Shown here in pieces: positions 43,633 to 52,015 of a DNA stretch of 64,000 nucleotides. Source of the stretch: CBDEGK01 sp965237855 (GTDB lineage Bacteria; Pseudomonadota; Gammaproteobacteria; Pseudomonadales; Halieaceae). Every line of letters starts with the position of its first letter. Position 1 is the first letter of the stretch. The position numbers were made by a program, and so were the translations under genes. The stretch is from assembly GCA_965237855.1 (NCBI GenBank), contig CBDEGK010000004.1:1054001-1118000 (forward strand). The letters are read 5' to 3'. A model generated the notes under the pieces. That model was not told the origin of the DNA, did not search any database, and saw nothing but the letters and a program-made list of their open reading frames with translations.

Positions 43633-45288
43633 CCCAATCGGATCATAGTCCCGCAGCGGCCCGGACCAGCCCAACGCCGGTTCACCCGCCAGCTCCAGCG
43701 CTGTCGGCTGCTCCCCCCATCGGGGGTTCATCCGCACCAGCAGCTGTTCTCCTGCCATCAATCGCAAGCTGCGAGTCCAGTAGCCCAGCGCTAAATCAGG
43801 GGTATACCGCACAACCTTTACCCGACGGCGAAATACCGGATCGCCGACTTGTATATTCCAGCTGCCCCCGCAAGAGGGCTCCACACCATGGGCCGGTGTG
43901 AGCGTTATCGGTTGATGGTAAGTCAACCCTTTCGCGGCAAAGATGTCATCAAAGTTGAAAATATACTCGGGTATGAAACGATTCCCCGCGCGCGGGCTTT
44001 GCCCATTCTGAACCTCTGCCTCGCCCACAGAGAACAGCCAGGCGGCATACTCGAAACTGGCGGATTCCTGGGCCAGGTAACGCCCCTGCGGGTACTGGAG
44101 TAAACACACCAGGACCAGGAGCAGGAACCAGCACAAGTTCTGCCGCCAGAGCGAGCTGTAACGAGCCAGCCCTGTCAGCAAGCCGCAGAAACCCATCCAG
44201 TAGAGTAGAACCACAGATTGGTAGCGCTCATAGCTAGGACCGTGTGCGTAATTGGGGTGCACCATCACTCGGCCGAGCTGGGTCGCCACCGCAACACCCA
44301 GGCACAGCAGGACGACAAGCAAACAGAAGACTAACCAGGGCTCATAAGTGCCATTGGCTTGATACTGCCGCCATATCGGTACCAGGCACAGCGCGAGGCA
44401 CAACACCGAAAAGAATGCCAGACACAGGGCTGCTATGGGGAAATCTGAGGCCAGTGGCCAGGTCAGGTACTGCAGGGATTTTTCTGCGATGCGCCACATT
44501 GTATTCGCCGCCAGCAGGTGTCTAGCCTGGTCTCGAACTTCTTCAATCAACTCCGGTGAGCCCTGGTTCCAGCCAGTGGCAATGGCCGCATCGGAAGTCA
44601 TGCCCTGTACGTACCACGCGGTAAACACCACGGTGAACAGTAGCACCCAGGGCGCACGACGACGATCGATGACCAGGGCAAGCAATGGCAACAGCAGGCA
44701 GGCAATCACGCCGGTGAATGTGCAAAAAGCCGCAGCAATCACCAGCGCGAATGCCAGCAGCCATCGTCCCGGGGTCAAGGGGCTGGCTGCACAGACGATG
44801 ACCGCCAGGGCCGATAGAGACAAGGCCAGGGAAATTATCCAGCTGACATTAATCGGATTGCTGAGATTCCAGATATGAGCCGGGCTGCACAAGAGAGCCA
44901 CCGCCAATGCGCAGACAAATAACCAACTCGATCGATCGGGAAAATACGGCCACGAAACTGTTGCGATCACCCCCAACAAGGCCAGACCCGCAAGCAGCGC
45001 TGCGCCGAAAAACCAGTGGTTCATCCCTGCGCCCCACTCCACGTCAAGCAACAACAGTAGCCGTGGCAGGGCAATTCTGTGGGCCCCGAAATGGGGTTGG
45101 AGCCAGGCCTCAAGACTGGTCAATTCATCGCGCTGACCCAGCAGAACAAACAGATCTCGCCAGGGGATGTGGGGATGGAGGCGGTACCAGGCTTGCAAAG
45201 TCCACAGCAACCAGAATGTTGCCAGCAACAGCATTGCGACCAATAGAGCGCGTCGCAACAAAAATTCACTGCTTCGTACGCTAGTCAC
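43525..45288 (-). CDS. Large multispanning membrane protein, DUF-type, copy 1
   Basis: Protein of 587 residues with about 10-12 hydrophobic segments and a soluble C-terminal domain of about 150 residues. The first loop carries LHPHIPWRDLFVLLGQ and QPHFGAHRIALPRLLLLLDV; a later loop has SPAHIWNLSNPINVSW. It is related to the protein at 61095 and to the truncated copy at 42967. The topology resembles GT-C glycosyltransferases or polymerases, but I cannot assign a function. GTG start at 45288 overlaps the GtrA stop by eight bases. Last gene of a seven-gene minus-strand operon. Confidence 0.7.
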   Translation of the reverse strand: MTSVRSSEFLLRRALLVAMLLLATFWLLWTLQAWYRLHPHIPWRDLFVLLGQRDELTSLEAWLQPHFGAHRIALPRLLLLLDVEWGAGMNHWFFGAALLAGLALLGVIATVSWPYFPDRSSWLFVCALAVALLCSPAHIWNLSNPINVSWIISLALSLSALAVIVCAASPLTPGRWLLAFALVIAAAFCTFTGVIACLLLPLLALVIDRRRAPWVLLFTVVFTAWYVQGMTSDAAIATGWNQGSPELIEEVRDQARHLLAANTMWRIAEKSLQYLTWPLASDFPIAALCLAFFSVLCLALCLVPIWRQYQANGTYEPWLVFCLLVVLLCLGVAVATQLGRVMVHPNYAHGPSYERYQSVVLLYWMGFCGLLTGLARYSSLWRQNLCWFLLLVLVCLLQYPQGRYLAQESASFEYAAWLFSVGEAEVQNGQSPRAGNRFIPEYIFNFDDIFAAKGLTYHQPITLTPAHGVEPSCGGSWNIQVGDPVFRRRVKVVRYTPDLALGYWTRSLRLMAGEQLLVRMNPRWGEQPTALELAGEPALGWSGPLRDYDPIGSALSTGELTGKLVAELPWADRVICQVQLDRFAATP

Positions 45289-45667
45289 GGTAGACCCACT
45301 GGGCGCTCACAAGCAGGTTCCAGGAAATCATCGCTGCGCCAGCCAGTGTTTGCGCATACAGCCAATGCAATGCCAGGTTCTGGGTGGTGACATACATGGC
45401 CAGACTGTTAATAGCCACACCACAGCCGCTCATGACCAGATAACGAAACAAAGCTCGACCGTGGGGCGTGGCAGACTTGAAGGTCCAGCTGTAGTGAAGC
45501 TTGTAGTTGTACACCAGGGCAATAGTACAGGCGGCGGTACTGGCCAGGACCACATCGACTCCAAGTTGTTCAAAGAGCAGGTAAACCAGGACGAAAAACA
45601 ACAAGGCAGTAGAAGCGCCTGTCAGGCCAAATCTGAGCAGCTTGGCGGGCAACAGCTGTTCACGCAT
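45281..45667 (-). CDS. GtrA-family membrane protein, second copy
   Basis: Protein of 128 residues with four hydrophobic segments, GtrA-like: LLRFGLTGASTALLFFVLVYLLFEQ, ALVYNYKLHYSWTF, YLVMSGCGVAINSLAMYV. The start is set at ATG 45667, which overlaps the preceding methyltransferase stop by eight bases. In the same operon as the GtrB-like transferase at 48273, so the two may form a lipid-linked sugar transfer pair. Confidence 0.82.
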   Translation of the reverse strand: MREQLLPAKLLRFGLTGASTALLFFVLVYLLFEQLGVDVVLASTAACTIALVYNYKLHYSWTFKSATPHGRALFRYLVMSGCGVAINSLAMYVTTQNLALHWLYAQTLAGAAMISWNLLVSAQWVYRD

Positions 45668-46406
45668 CGTCTGTTTTCGCACGCGCCACACACACCAACG
45701 AGGAGCCCACCAGGCCGCAGGGTAGATATCGATTCTCGAGAACCGCCCAGGCGCCGAGTATTCGATGCAAGCCCGACAGCAGGGCATTGCGAGCTGGCGG
45801 TTGAAACTGTTCAGAACGCCGCAGCCTCAACATATTCATGAACAGCGCAATCCAGTAGATACTGTGAAACAGGTAGCGGCTTCTCAACACCTGGTAACCA
45901 CCTGCCTCCAGCTCATCTCGCAGGGCCGGCCGGGAATAACGCAGCTGGTGGCCCCAGTAATCGTCGTAGTTGCTCCACAACTCCTGTCGCGCAGGCACAG
46001 TGACCAACAGCTGTTTGCAGTTAGGCAGCGCCTGGCGGAGCTGGTTCAGGAATTGCGTACGCTGCTCGATGTGTTCGAGCACATCCAGCAACAGCACCAC
46101 TCCCACCTGTTCTCGCAGCCCCTGGGGTAGCTCAAACACACTGGTGCCGGTATGGACAAATTCCTTCACCGCGCCGGCCACCGGTGCCTCGCCAAGTTCC
46201 ACACCAATACAGTTAACTCCACGGGCGCGCAGGAATGCGGTAGCGACGCCCATGCCACAGCCGACATCCAGCACCAACTCGTTCGGCTCGATCATCGAAG
46301 TCAGAAGGCGCTGCAAGCAGTCATTGCGGGCGATATGCCAGAAATGTTTTTCGATACCCTCGGGATATCCTTCCAGATAAGCGTCGTGGTCGTAACTACT
46401 GGACAT
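45660..46406 (-). CDS. Class I SAM-dependent methyltransferase
   Basis: Protein of 248 residues: LVLDVGCGMGVATAFLRARG (motif I), CIGVELGEAPVAGA (motif II), VGVVLLLDVLEHIEQRTQFL (post-motif II), LPNCKQLLVTVPA. Methyltransf_11/23 type. The ATG at 46406 follows the upstream stop directly. A hydrophobic patch near the C-terminus (FHSIYWIALFMNML) could allow membrane contact, fitting a polyprenyl-linked substrate. Confidence 0.82.
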   Translation of the reverse strand: MSSSYDHDAYLEGYPEGIEKHFWHIARNDCLQRLLTSMIEPNELVLDVGCGMGVATAFLRARGVNCIGVELGEAPVAGAVKEFVHTGTSVFELPQGLREQVGVVLLLDVLEHIEQRTQFLNQLRQALPNCKQLLVTVPARQELWSNYDDYWGHQLRYSRPALRDELEAGGYQVLRSRYLFHSIYWIALFMNMLRLRRSEQFQPPARNALLSGLHRILGAWAVLENRYLPCGLVGSSLVCVARAKTDDA

Positions 46407-47345
46407 CTATGCCTGCTCCGCTAGAGGCTTGCGGGCATAGAACTTGAGACAGCCGGATCGGCGCAGCAACACAGACAGCAGGTTGACCGGAATAAACAGC
46501 AATACCAGCGGCAGGTATAAACCGCTGCGACCGTGTTTTATCGCGGGATTGCGGCGGAGATCCTCGACCCCCCGCTGCAGGAAGTTCTGTACCGACAGGG
46601 CCCAGTGACTGGTATTCAGTTCGTGGGTAATGCGGATCTGATCAAAGCCCGCGGCCTGCAGCCGCTGCCGCAGAATGTCAGGTGTGAACTGGAATGTGTG
46701 CCGGGGCACATGATTACCACCCCAATAGCGGCCGAACAACAAGCGGTCGAAGGAGGAAAAACCCGGGACTTCACCCACAAGGTGGGCCCCCGGGCGAAGT
46801 AGTCGCAGGCTCTTCTCCAGTTCCATGGCCGGATCCAGCGTGTGCTCAAGGTAATTATTCATCGAAACCAGATCATAGCTGTTTTCCGGCACCTTGAAGT
46901 CGGCAAAGGTGCCCGCAAATGTCGTCAGTCCCTGCCCCTGCAAACGAGCCATCAGCTCAGCATTGAAATCGATACCCTCCAATCTCTCCACGCCCAGGCT
47001 ACGCAGGCCCAGCAAAAATTCGCCAGCGCCACAACCAATGTCCAGCACCCGGTCGCCGGGACCGACGAAGTTACGCATTTTGCGCCGAAACAGCTGTTCC
47101 TTGAACCAATAGAGTGCCGCGAACAGGGAGCCGCGGGTATCCTTGTCGGCATAGCCGTGATAGTCAATATCATAGGCTCGCTTCAGATCGTCGAGATTGG
47201 GAAAGGGGTGCAACTGCACACCGCCACACTTGCTACAGCGTCGATATTCATACTCGCCTTCTACGCCGTATTCCCAGTCGCGGATTCCAGATTCCACAAC
47301 CTTGCCCGTTTGCCCCCGGCAATTGCGACAACTGTATTCAATCAC
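46407..47345 (-). CDS. SAM-dependent methyltransferase with N-terminal zinc-ribbon-like motif
   Basis: Protein of 313 residues. An N-terminal CxxC pair (YSCRNCRG, RRCSKCGG) resembles a zinc ribbon found in sugar methyltransferases of surface-glycan loci. The methyltransferase core has VLDIGCGAGEFLLGL, GIDFNAEL and YDLVSMNNYLEHTLDP, with LRPGAHLVGEVPGF. The C-terminal helix (LYLPLVLLFIPVNLLSVLL) is hydrophobic and may anchor it. The start is set at GTG 47345 because AGGTGAG lies six bases upstream and the frame beyond overlaps the desaturase gene. Confidence 0.8.
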   Translation of the reverse strand: MIEYSCRNCRGQTGKVVESGIRDWEYGVEGEYEYRRCSKCGGVQLHPFPNLDDLKRAYDIDYHGYADKDTRGSLFAALYWFKEQLFRRKMRNFVGPGDRVLDIGCGAGEFLLGLRSLGVERLEGIDFNAELMARLQGQGLTTFAGTFADFKVPENSYDLVSMNNYLEHTLDPAMELEKSLRLLRPGAHLVGEVPGFSSFDRLLFGRYWGGNHVPRHTFQFTPDILRQRLQAAGFDQIRITHELNTSHWALSVQNFLQRGVEDLRRNPAIKHGRSGLYLPLVLLFIPVNLLSVLLRRSGCLKFYARKPLAEQA

Positions 47346-47362
47346 TGTAGTCTCACCTGGAA

Positions 47363-48268
47363 CTACGCGGGCAACTGCTTGAACCACCGCCAAAGCAGTG
47401 AGAAGTAGCCGGCTTCATAGTGCTCGTAGCGCGGAGCTACCGTTGCTTCATGGTCATACAGCTCCGCCGAGGCCAGTTCATGAGCCCGAGGCAATTGAGC
47501 ACAGGGCACATACACGTATGCATGGTGCTCGGCGTGGTAGTGAAAGTTGAAAGCTCCCAACAACTTCACTCCCAGCCCTGTCCCGGTAATGGTTCTCACG
47601 GTGCTTATGTCGTCCGGGCTTGCGTGCTCACAAAATGTCCGCAGGAAGGAATAGAATTTTCCAAAGGTAACAAGGGGAAGCAGCCACAACCATATATAGT
47701 AATACCAGCCTATCGTCGCCGACATCAGTGCCAGCAAGCCAACTTGCACGAGAACCAGTTTCCAGCGATCCGAGGCTACTGCTCCCGACTGCTGCGAACC
47801 GCCTTGCTGTCGAAAACCAAAAAACTGCAGCAGTGCGTAGACTCCGACCAGGTTCATCAATGCCCGCCACAGCATTTGCCGACGACTGCGGGGGAAATTG
47901 GCATAACTTACATAGTCAAGATCTCGCTGTGGATCACCAAAATAGCGATGATGGTCGAGGTGTACTTGTTTGTAGCCCTCGCCAAATCCAACCGGATAGG
48001 CACTCAACAGATACGCCCCGAGGTGTTGATGAGGGCTGCCGAAGCGGCCGTGAAGCCCTTCATGAAGGGCATTGAACAGGGCAAACTGGCCCCAGCCAAT
48101 CAGGGCCCAGGCGATCAGCGTTACCAGCGCGAATCCGGGCCAGACCAATGGTGTGCTGGCACCCCAGGCAATGACTACCGCAAACATCAAGTAGATGCCC
48201 GCCACCTGCAGGTAGATCAGGTTGCTCGCCTGGCGAAGCTCGTCCACCCCCTCATTTTGCACAGTCAT
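47363..48268 (-). CDS. Fatty-acid-desaturase-family membrane protein
   Basis: Di-iron membrane protein of 301 residues with three histidine boxes: HEGLH (His69-His73), HLDHH (His103-His107) and HYHAEHH near the C-terminus, between about four membrane helices. The family inserts double bonds or hydroxyls into acyl or isoprenoid chains. Being inside the operon between GtrB-like and methyltransferase genes, it may act on a lipid carrier or an acyl decoration of the glycan; the substrate cannot be read from sequence. Confidence 0.85.
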   Translation of the reverse strand: MTVQNEGVDELRQASNLIYLQVAGIYLMFAVVIAWGASTPLVWPGFALVTLIAWALIGWGQFALFNALHEGLHGRFGSPHQHLGAYLLSAYPVGFGEGYKQVHLDHHRYFGDPQRDLDYVSYANFPRSRRQMLWRALMNLVGVYALLQFFGFRQQGGSQQSGAVASDRWKLVLVQVGLLALMSATIGWYYYIWLWLLPLVTFGKFYSFLRTFCEHASPDDISTVRTITGTGLGVKLLGAFNFHYHAEHHAYVYVPCAQLPRAHELASAELYDHEATVAPRYEHYEAGYFSLLWRWFKQLPA

Positions 48269-48272
48269 GGGA

Positions 48273-49271
48273 CTAGCAGTTGTTCTTGTTGTGAGGGTGA
48301 ATATGTGCTGCAGAGCAGCGCCCCTCCAACAGGTAAAGTGGGCGCCGTTTCACTTCGATATAGATTTTGCCGATATACTCGCCAACAATGCCGATGGCGA
48401 ACAACTGGAAACCGCCCAGCAGGTAGATCGGCAATACGGTTGATGCCCAGCCGGGAATGGTTTCGCCCACCCAGATTGCCGCGTAGAGCACCCAACCACC
48501 GAGGGTTATAGCAGCCAGCAGAATGAGGATTCCCATTGCCGCGATGAACCGCAGCGGTGCAACGGAGAACGATGTCAAACCCTTGAGAGACAAGCTTAAC
48601 ATCGGCCAGAGCGTGTACTTGGACTGACCGGCGACTCGTTCATTGCGCTTGCAAAGCACCTGGGATGTCGCGAGCCCCAGTTGTGGAATTATTCCACGAA
48701 GGTACAGGTTGGTCTCCCGGTACTGGCGCAACAGTCTTACAGCACGCCGACTCATCAGGCGAAAGTCGGCGTGGTCGCGAATGGTTTCAATGCCGAGGGC
48801 CTCACTAAGCCAGTAGTGAAATGAAGCCGTCCAGCGCTTGAAACGAGTATCGGTAGTGCGATCGCTACGCACTGCATAGACGATCTCGCTTCCGTCCGCA
48901 GCCGCTGCCAGCATCTCGGGTAAAACGGCGATATCATCCTGCAGATCTGCATCCAGGCTAACCAGGTAGTCGGCGTCCGCCTCCAACAGGCCGGCCATCA
49001 ATGCGTGTTGATGGCCAAAATTCCGGCTCAGCTTGAGTCCGGCAACAGGCAGGCCCTGCTCGGCATAGTCCAGGATTGTGTGCCAGGTGCCGTCAACGCT
49101 GCCGTCATCCACCAGGAAGATGAATGATTCCTCGCTGATTTTACCGGCAGCACAAAGTGACTCCAGTTCTGACACCAGTGCTGGCACGGTAATGGGCAGC
49201 GCCGGCTCCTCGTTATAGCAAGGGACAACTAATCCAACGGTGGGACGCTCAAGGCGCTGGGATTCATTCAC
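48273..49271 (-). CDS. GtrB/DPM-like family 2 glycosyltransferase
   Basis: Protein of 332 residues. The GT-A domain has VGLVVPCYNEEPAL, FLVDDGSVDGTW, ADYLVSLDADLQDDIAVLPEML (DxD) and the R-FKRW region; two C-terminal membrane helices (FIAAMGILILLAAITLGGWVLY, TVLPIYLLGGFQLFAIGIVGEYIGKIYIEVKRRP, starting near residue 275) match GtrB and related polyprenyl-phosphate glycosyltransferases. It probably makes a polyprenyl-phosphate sugar. GTG 49271 overlaps the upstream stop (GTGA). Confidence 0.9.
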   Translation of the reverse strand: MNESQRLERPTVGLVVPCYNEEPALPITVPALVSELESLCAAGKISEESFIFLVDDGSVDGTWHTILDYAEQGLPVAGLKLSRNFGHQHALMAGLLEADADYLVSLDADLQDDIAVLPEMLAAAADGSEIVYAVRSDRTTDTRFKRWTASFHYWLSEALGIETIRDHADFRLMSRRAVRLLRQYRETNLYLRGIIPQLGLATSQVLCKRNERVAGQSKYTLWPMLSLSLKGLTSFSVAPLRFIAAMGILILLAAITLGGWVLYAAIWVGETIPGWASTVLPIYLLGGFQLFAIGIVGEYIGKIYIEVKRRPLYLLEGRCSAAHIHPHNKNNC

Positions 49272-50038
49272 TGGGGGGGTTGTCCTTGAAGTCGAATGGC
49301 CAGGCTCTTTTTGACCACTGCAATGGCACTAATGACGGATAGTGGCAGCAAGGCCAGCATACGGCGGCGGAATCTGTAAGCTGCAGGTGCTATGTCGATG
49401 GGCTCTTCGTCCGGATTAACTCGATAAGCCGCCAGTCGCCGGTGTAGTTCTGGCTTAACGTCGGCTTTAACATACAGGAAGGTATTATAACGGTACCAGG
49501 GCATCACGGCTTTATTTCCACTCAACTCTTTGCGCAGCGGGTCGTACATACAAAAACCCTTTTGCTGGAACCGATACCGCCAGTAGCCATAAGTTTGTTC
49601 GTTTTGGTGATTTTCTCCCCCCTGGCCGGGGGGTGCCGCTGAAAACAAGATGATGTCGGCGTGCCCGCAGAGATTCGCGATCAGCTGTTCGCTGGCTGCC
49701 GGCGGAATATGCTCGGCAACTTCGAGACACTGGGCCAGGTCATAGCGCGAATCCAGCTGAAAAACTTCGGCGACATTGAAGGCACGGAACTCCTCCTCGG
49801 CAATCAGCAGCGACTCCGCCGAAAGATAATCTCCGTCCAACCCACAGACCTCGGTGACATGGGATTTCCACACTTGCAACCAGGCGCCGGCGCCACAACC
49901 CACATCCAAAACTGAGCCCAGGGTCAGCCCAATACGACGCAATAGCATGGGTACAACGACTGCCGCCGAGTCGAGGGAACCACGATTGATATAGCGATAA
50001 AAAGCTTCGTCGTATTGGTACAGAAAGTTCACCAGCAC
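49268..50038 (-). CDS. Class I SAM-dependent methyltransferase
   Basis: Protein of 256 residues: SVLDVGCGAGAWLQVWKS (motif I), VCGLDGDYLS (motif II), YDLAQCLEVAEHIPPAASEQL, HADIILFSAAPPGQGGENHQNEQTYGYWRYRF, a stretch typical of FkbM-unrelated sugar methyltransferases in glycan loci. The start is GTG, at 50038 or 50032, without a clear Shine-Dalgarno. First gene of the minus-strand operon ending at 43525, and divergent from the ABC exporter across 58 bases. Confidence 0.8.
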   Translation of the reverse strand: MLVNFLYQYDEAFYRYINRGSLDSAAVVVPMLLRRIGLTLGSVLDVGCGAGAWLQVWKSHVTEVCGLDGDYLSAESLLIAEEEFRAFNVAEVFQLDSRYDLAQCLEVAEHIPPAASEQLIANLCGHADIILFSAAPPGQGGENHQNEQTYGYWRYRFQQKGFCMYDPLRKELSGNKAVMPWYRYNTFLYVKADVKPELHRRLAAYRVNPDEEPIDIAPAAYRFRRRMLALLPLSVISAIAVVKKSLAIRLQGQPPQ

Positions 50039-50096
50039 TCGAGGTGGGGAAGGTGGTATATTACTTCAATATTCAGTCTCTTGGGCACCAAAGCCA

Positions 50097-50867
50097 GTGA
50101 AATTTTTCAGCGATCGCATCGACCTGTTGCTGTACATGGTCGTCTCCAGCGCGCGCAATGAATCCAGACAACTATACGCAGGTTTCTCCTGGTGGGTTCT
50201 GGAGCCATTGATTTACATGACTGTAATGTACCTGGTTTTTGCTGTGATACTGGAACGGGGCGGACCGGGATTTATCGGATTTCTGTTAATCGGATTTATC
50301 TTCTGGCGCTGGAACGACTCCTCGGTGAAGAAAGCCTCCATGTCACTGCTCAGCGCCAAAGCTATTCTTACCCAGGCTCAACTGCCGCCCGCGTTGTTTC
50401 CCCTGGCAGACGTGCTGTCCATTTTCGTGCGCTTCCTGATCATCCTGGTGCTGCTAACTGTATTTTCCATAGTCTACAGCGGCCAGTTTGGTCTCGCCTA
50501 CCTGGCGCTGCCGCTGGTACTCGGCATCAACCTGTTGTTTATTTATGCGCTGGGACTGTGCCTGGGGCTGGTGGTCCCATTCCTGCCAGACAGCAAAAAA
50601 GTTATCGACAGTGGCTTCCAGCTGCTGTTTTTTGCGTCCGGCATCTTTTATGACATCAGTGCACTCGATCCGGCCATGGCCAGAATTCTCTATCTCAATC
50701 CATTCGCCAACTTCCTGACTCTGTACCGGGGCATCATGCTCGACGGCAGCTTCCCCACTGTGCAATTACTCATAGTACCGCTGTCGGCGACTGCAGTGCT
50801 GTGCATTCTGGTACTGATTTCCCACCGCTACCTGACACCGCGCCTGCCCAAGGCCCTGCTTCGATAG
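50097..50867 (+). CDS. ABC-2 polysaccharide exporter permease (Wzm/KpsM/TagG type)
   Basis: Inner-membrane permease of 256 residues with six hydrophobic segments: a start region LLLYMVVSSARNESRQLYAGFSWWVLEPLIYM, typical of ABC-2 exporters of polysaccharide (the R-x-x-Y/L-G-x-x-W-x-x-x-x-P pattern), and a C-terminal LYLNPFANFLTLYRGIML. It should export a completed or lipid-linked glycan with the ATPase that follows. Starts at GTG 50097; its stop overlaps the ATPase start by one base (TAGTG). Confidence 0.88.
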   Translation: MKFFSDRIDLLLYMVVSSARNESRQLYAGFSWWVLEPLIYMTVMYLVFAVILERGGPGFIGFLLIGFIFWRWNDSSVKKASMSLLSAKAILTQAQLPPALFPLADVLSIFVRFLIILVLLTVFSIVYSGQFGLAYLALPLVLGINLLFIYALGLCLGLVVPFLPDSKKVIDSGFQLLFFASGIFYDISALDPAMARILYLNPFANFLTLYRGIMLDGSFPTVQLLIVPLSATAVLCILVLISHRYLTPRLPKALLR

Positions 50868-52015
50868 TGAGCAAACTCGAAATGCCGACCACAACAACAA
50901 CGGTGATGTCGCTGCGAGATATTCATCTGCACTACTTCGGTCAGCGCTCCCTCCGGCGCCAAACCAGGAAAGAGGTGCTCCGAGGCATAGACCTGGAGAT
51001 ACGCAGCGGCGAGACGCTCGGCATTCTTGGCCGTAACGGGGCCGGTAAAAGCTCCCTGCTGAAAATACTGGCGGGGGTGCTGCCACCCGATCGCGGCCAG
51101 GTAATTCGCCACCGCAAAGACCTCAAAGTGTCCCTGCTGACACTGCAGCTCGGCTTCCAGGCTAATCTGAGCGGTCATGAGAATGCCGTCCTCGGATGCC
51201 TTTTAACGGGCTTGTCACGGCGTGCCAGTGAAGTATTGCTACCGCAGATTATTGAGTTCTCCGGCCTCGGCTCGGTGGCCGATGAACCATTGAACAGCTA
51301 TTCGTCGGGTATGCGCGCCCGGCTCGGCTTTTCGGTGGCCTACTTCACCCAGGCGGACATGGTTTTGATCGACGAAGTGGTGGGTGTCGGTGATCACGAG
51401 TTCAAGCTTAAATCGCGGGAGGCCATCTACAACACCATTCGCTCTGACCGCACCGTAGTATTGGTCTCCCATGATGAAAACCTGATGGCGGATCTCTGTG
51501 ACAGCCTGGTCTGGCTGGAAGGAGGCCGCTGCATCATGCACGGCCCGGTGAGCAAGGTACTGGAAACCTATCACGACTACGATCACCTGGTGAACGAGTT
51601 GTCAGCGCGCCTTGGGGCGACTACCGAGGAATTCCGTCAGCACCCCGACAATGCTGACCCAGTCGGCCTCCTCAAGCGCTTTCGCGCGAATCTCAAGCGA
51701 CAGAGAGAGGTGCTAATAGAATCTACGCAACTCAAGAAGGACGACGCCGTCAGGTACTATTTCCCCAGCCGCCGCGAAAGCAACTCGAACCTGGTGGTAG
51801 AGGAATGCGGTTCCACAGTATGGGTGGAGAACCTGCACAGCGTCGCCCGGGGGGACGATAAACAGGTACGTGCACTGTACCAGCAGTTCGAGGGAATATT
51901 GCTGACCACTTCGCGACTGAGCAAAACAAAGATGCGCGACATGAGATCGACCCTGTTGAGCCGACAAATGATGGATACCCTCCACAAGGTGGCGGCAATG
52001 AATACAAAAAAGTGA
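50867..52015 (+). CDS. ABC exporter ATPase (Wzt/TagH-like) with a non-standard C-terminal tail
   Basis: ATPase of 382 residues. Walker A ILGRNGAGKSSLLK, signature YSSGMRARLGFSVA, Walker B ADMVLIDEVVGVGD and the switch His in LVSHDENLM are intact, as in polysaccharide exporters. After the nucleotide-binding domain (to about 230) comes a 150-residue tail that is not the beta-sandwich of Wzt proteins; it is mostly helical with a stretch AVRYYFPSRRESNSNLVV. Start is GTG 50867 or ATG 50882. Its stop overlaps the dioxygenase-like gene (GTGA). Confidence 0.85.
   Translation: MSKLEMPTTTTTVMSLRDIHLHYFGQRSLRRQTRKEVLRGIDLEIRSGETLGILGRNGAGKSSLLKILAGVLPPDRGQVIRHRKDLKVSLLTLQLGFQANLSGHENAVLGCLLTGLSRRASEVLLPQIIEFSGLGSVADEPLNSYSSGMRARLGFSVAYFTQADMVLIDEVVGVGDHEFKLKSREAIYNTIRSDRTVVLVSHDENLMADLCDSLVWLEGGRCIMHGPVSKVLETYHDYDHLVNELSARLGATTEEFRQHPDNADPVGLLKRFRANLKRQREVLIESTQLKKDDAVRYYFPSRRESNSNLVVEECGSTVWVENLHSVARGDDKQVRALYQQFEGILLTTSRLSKTKMRDMRSTLLSRQMMDTLHKVAAMNTKK

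Noticed and set aside
45668..45787. 40-codon extension of the second GtrA gene
   Set aside because: It lies inside the methyltransferase gene in another frame; the ATG at 45667 gives a normal GtrA length and translational coupling.
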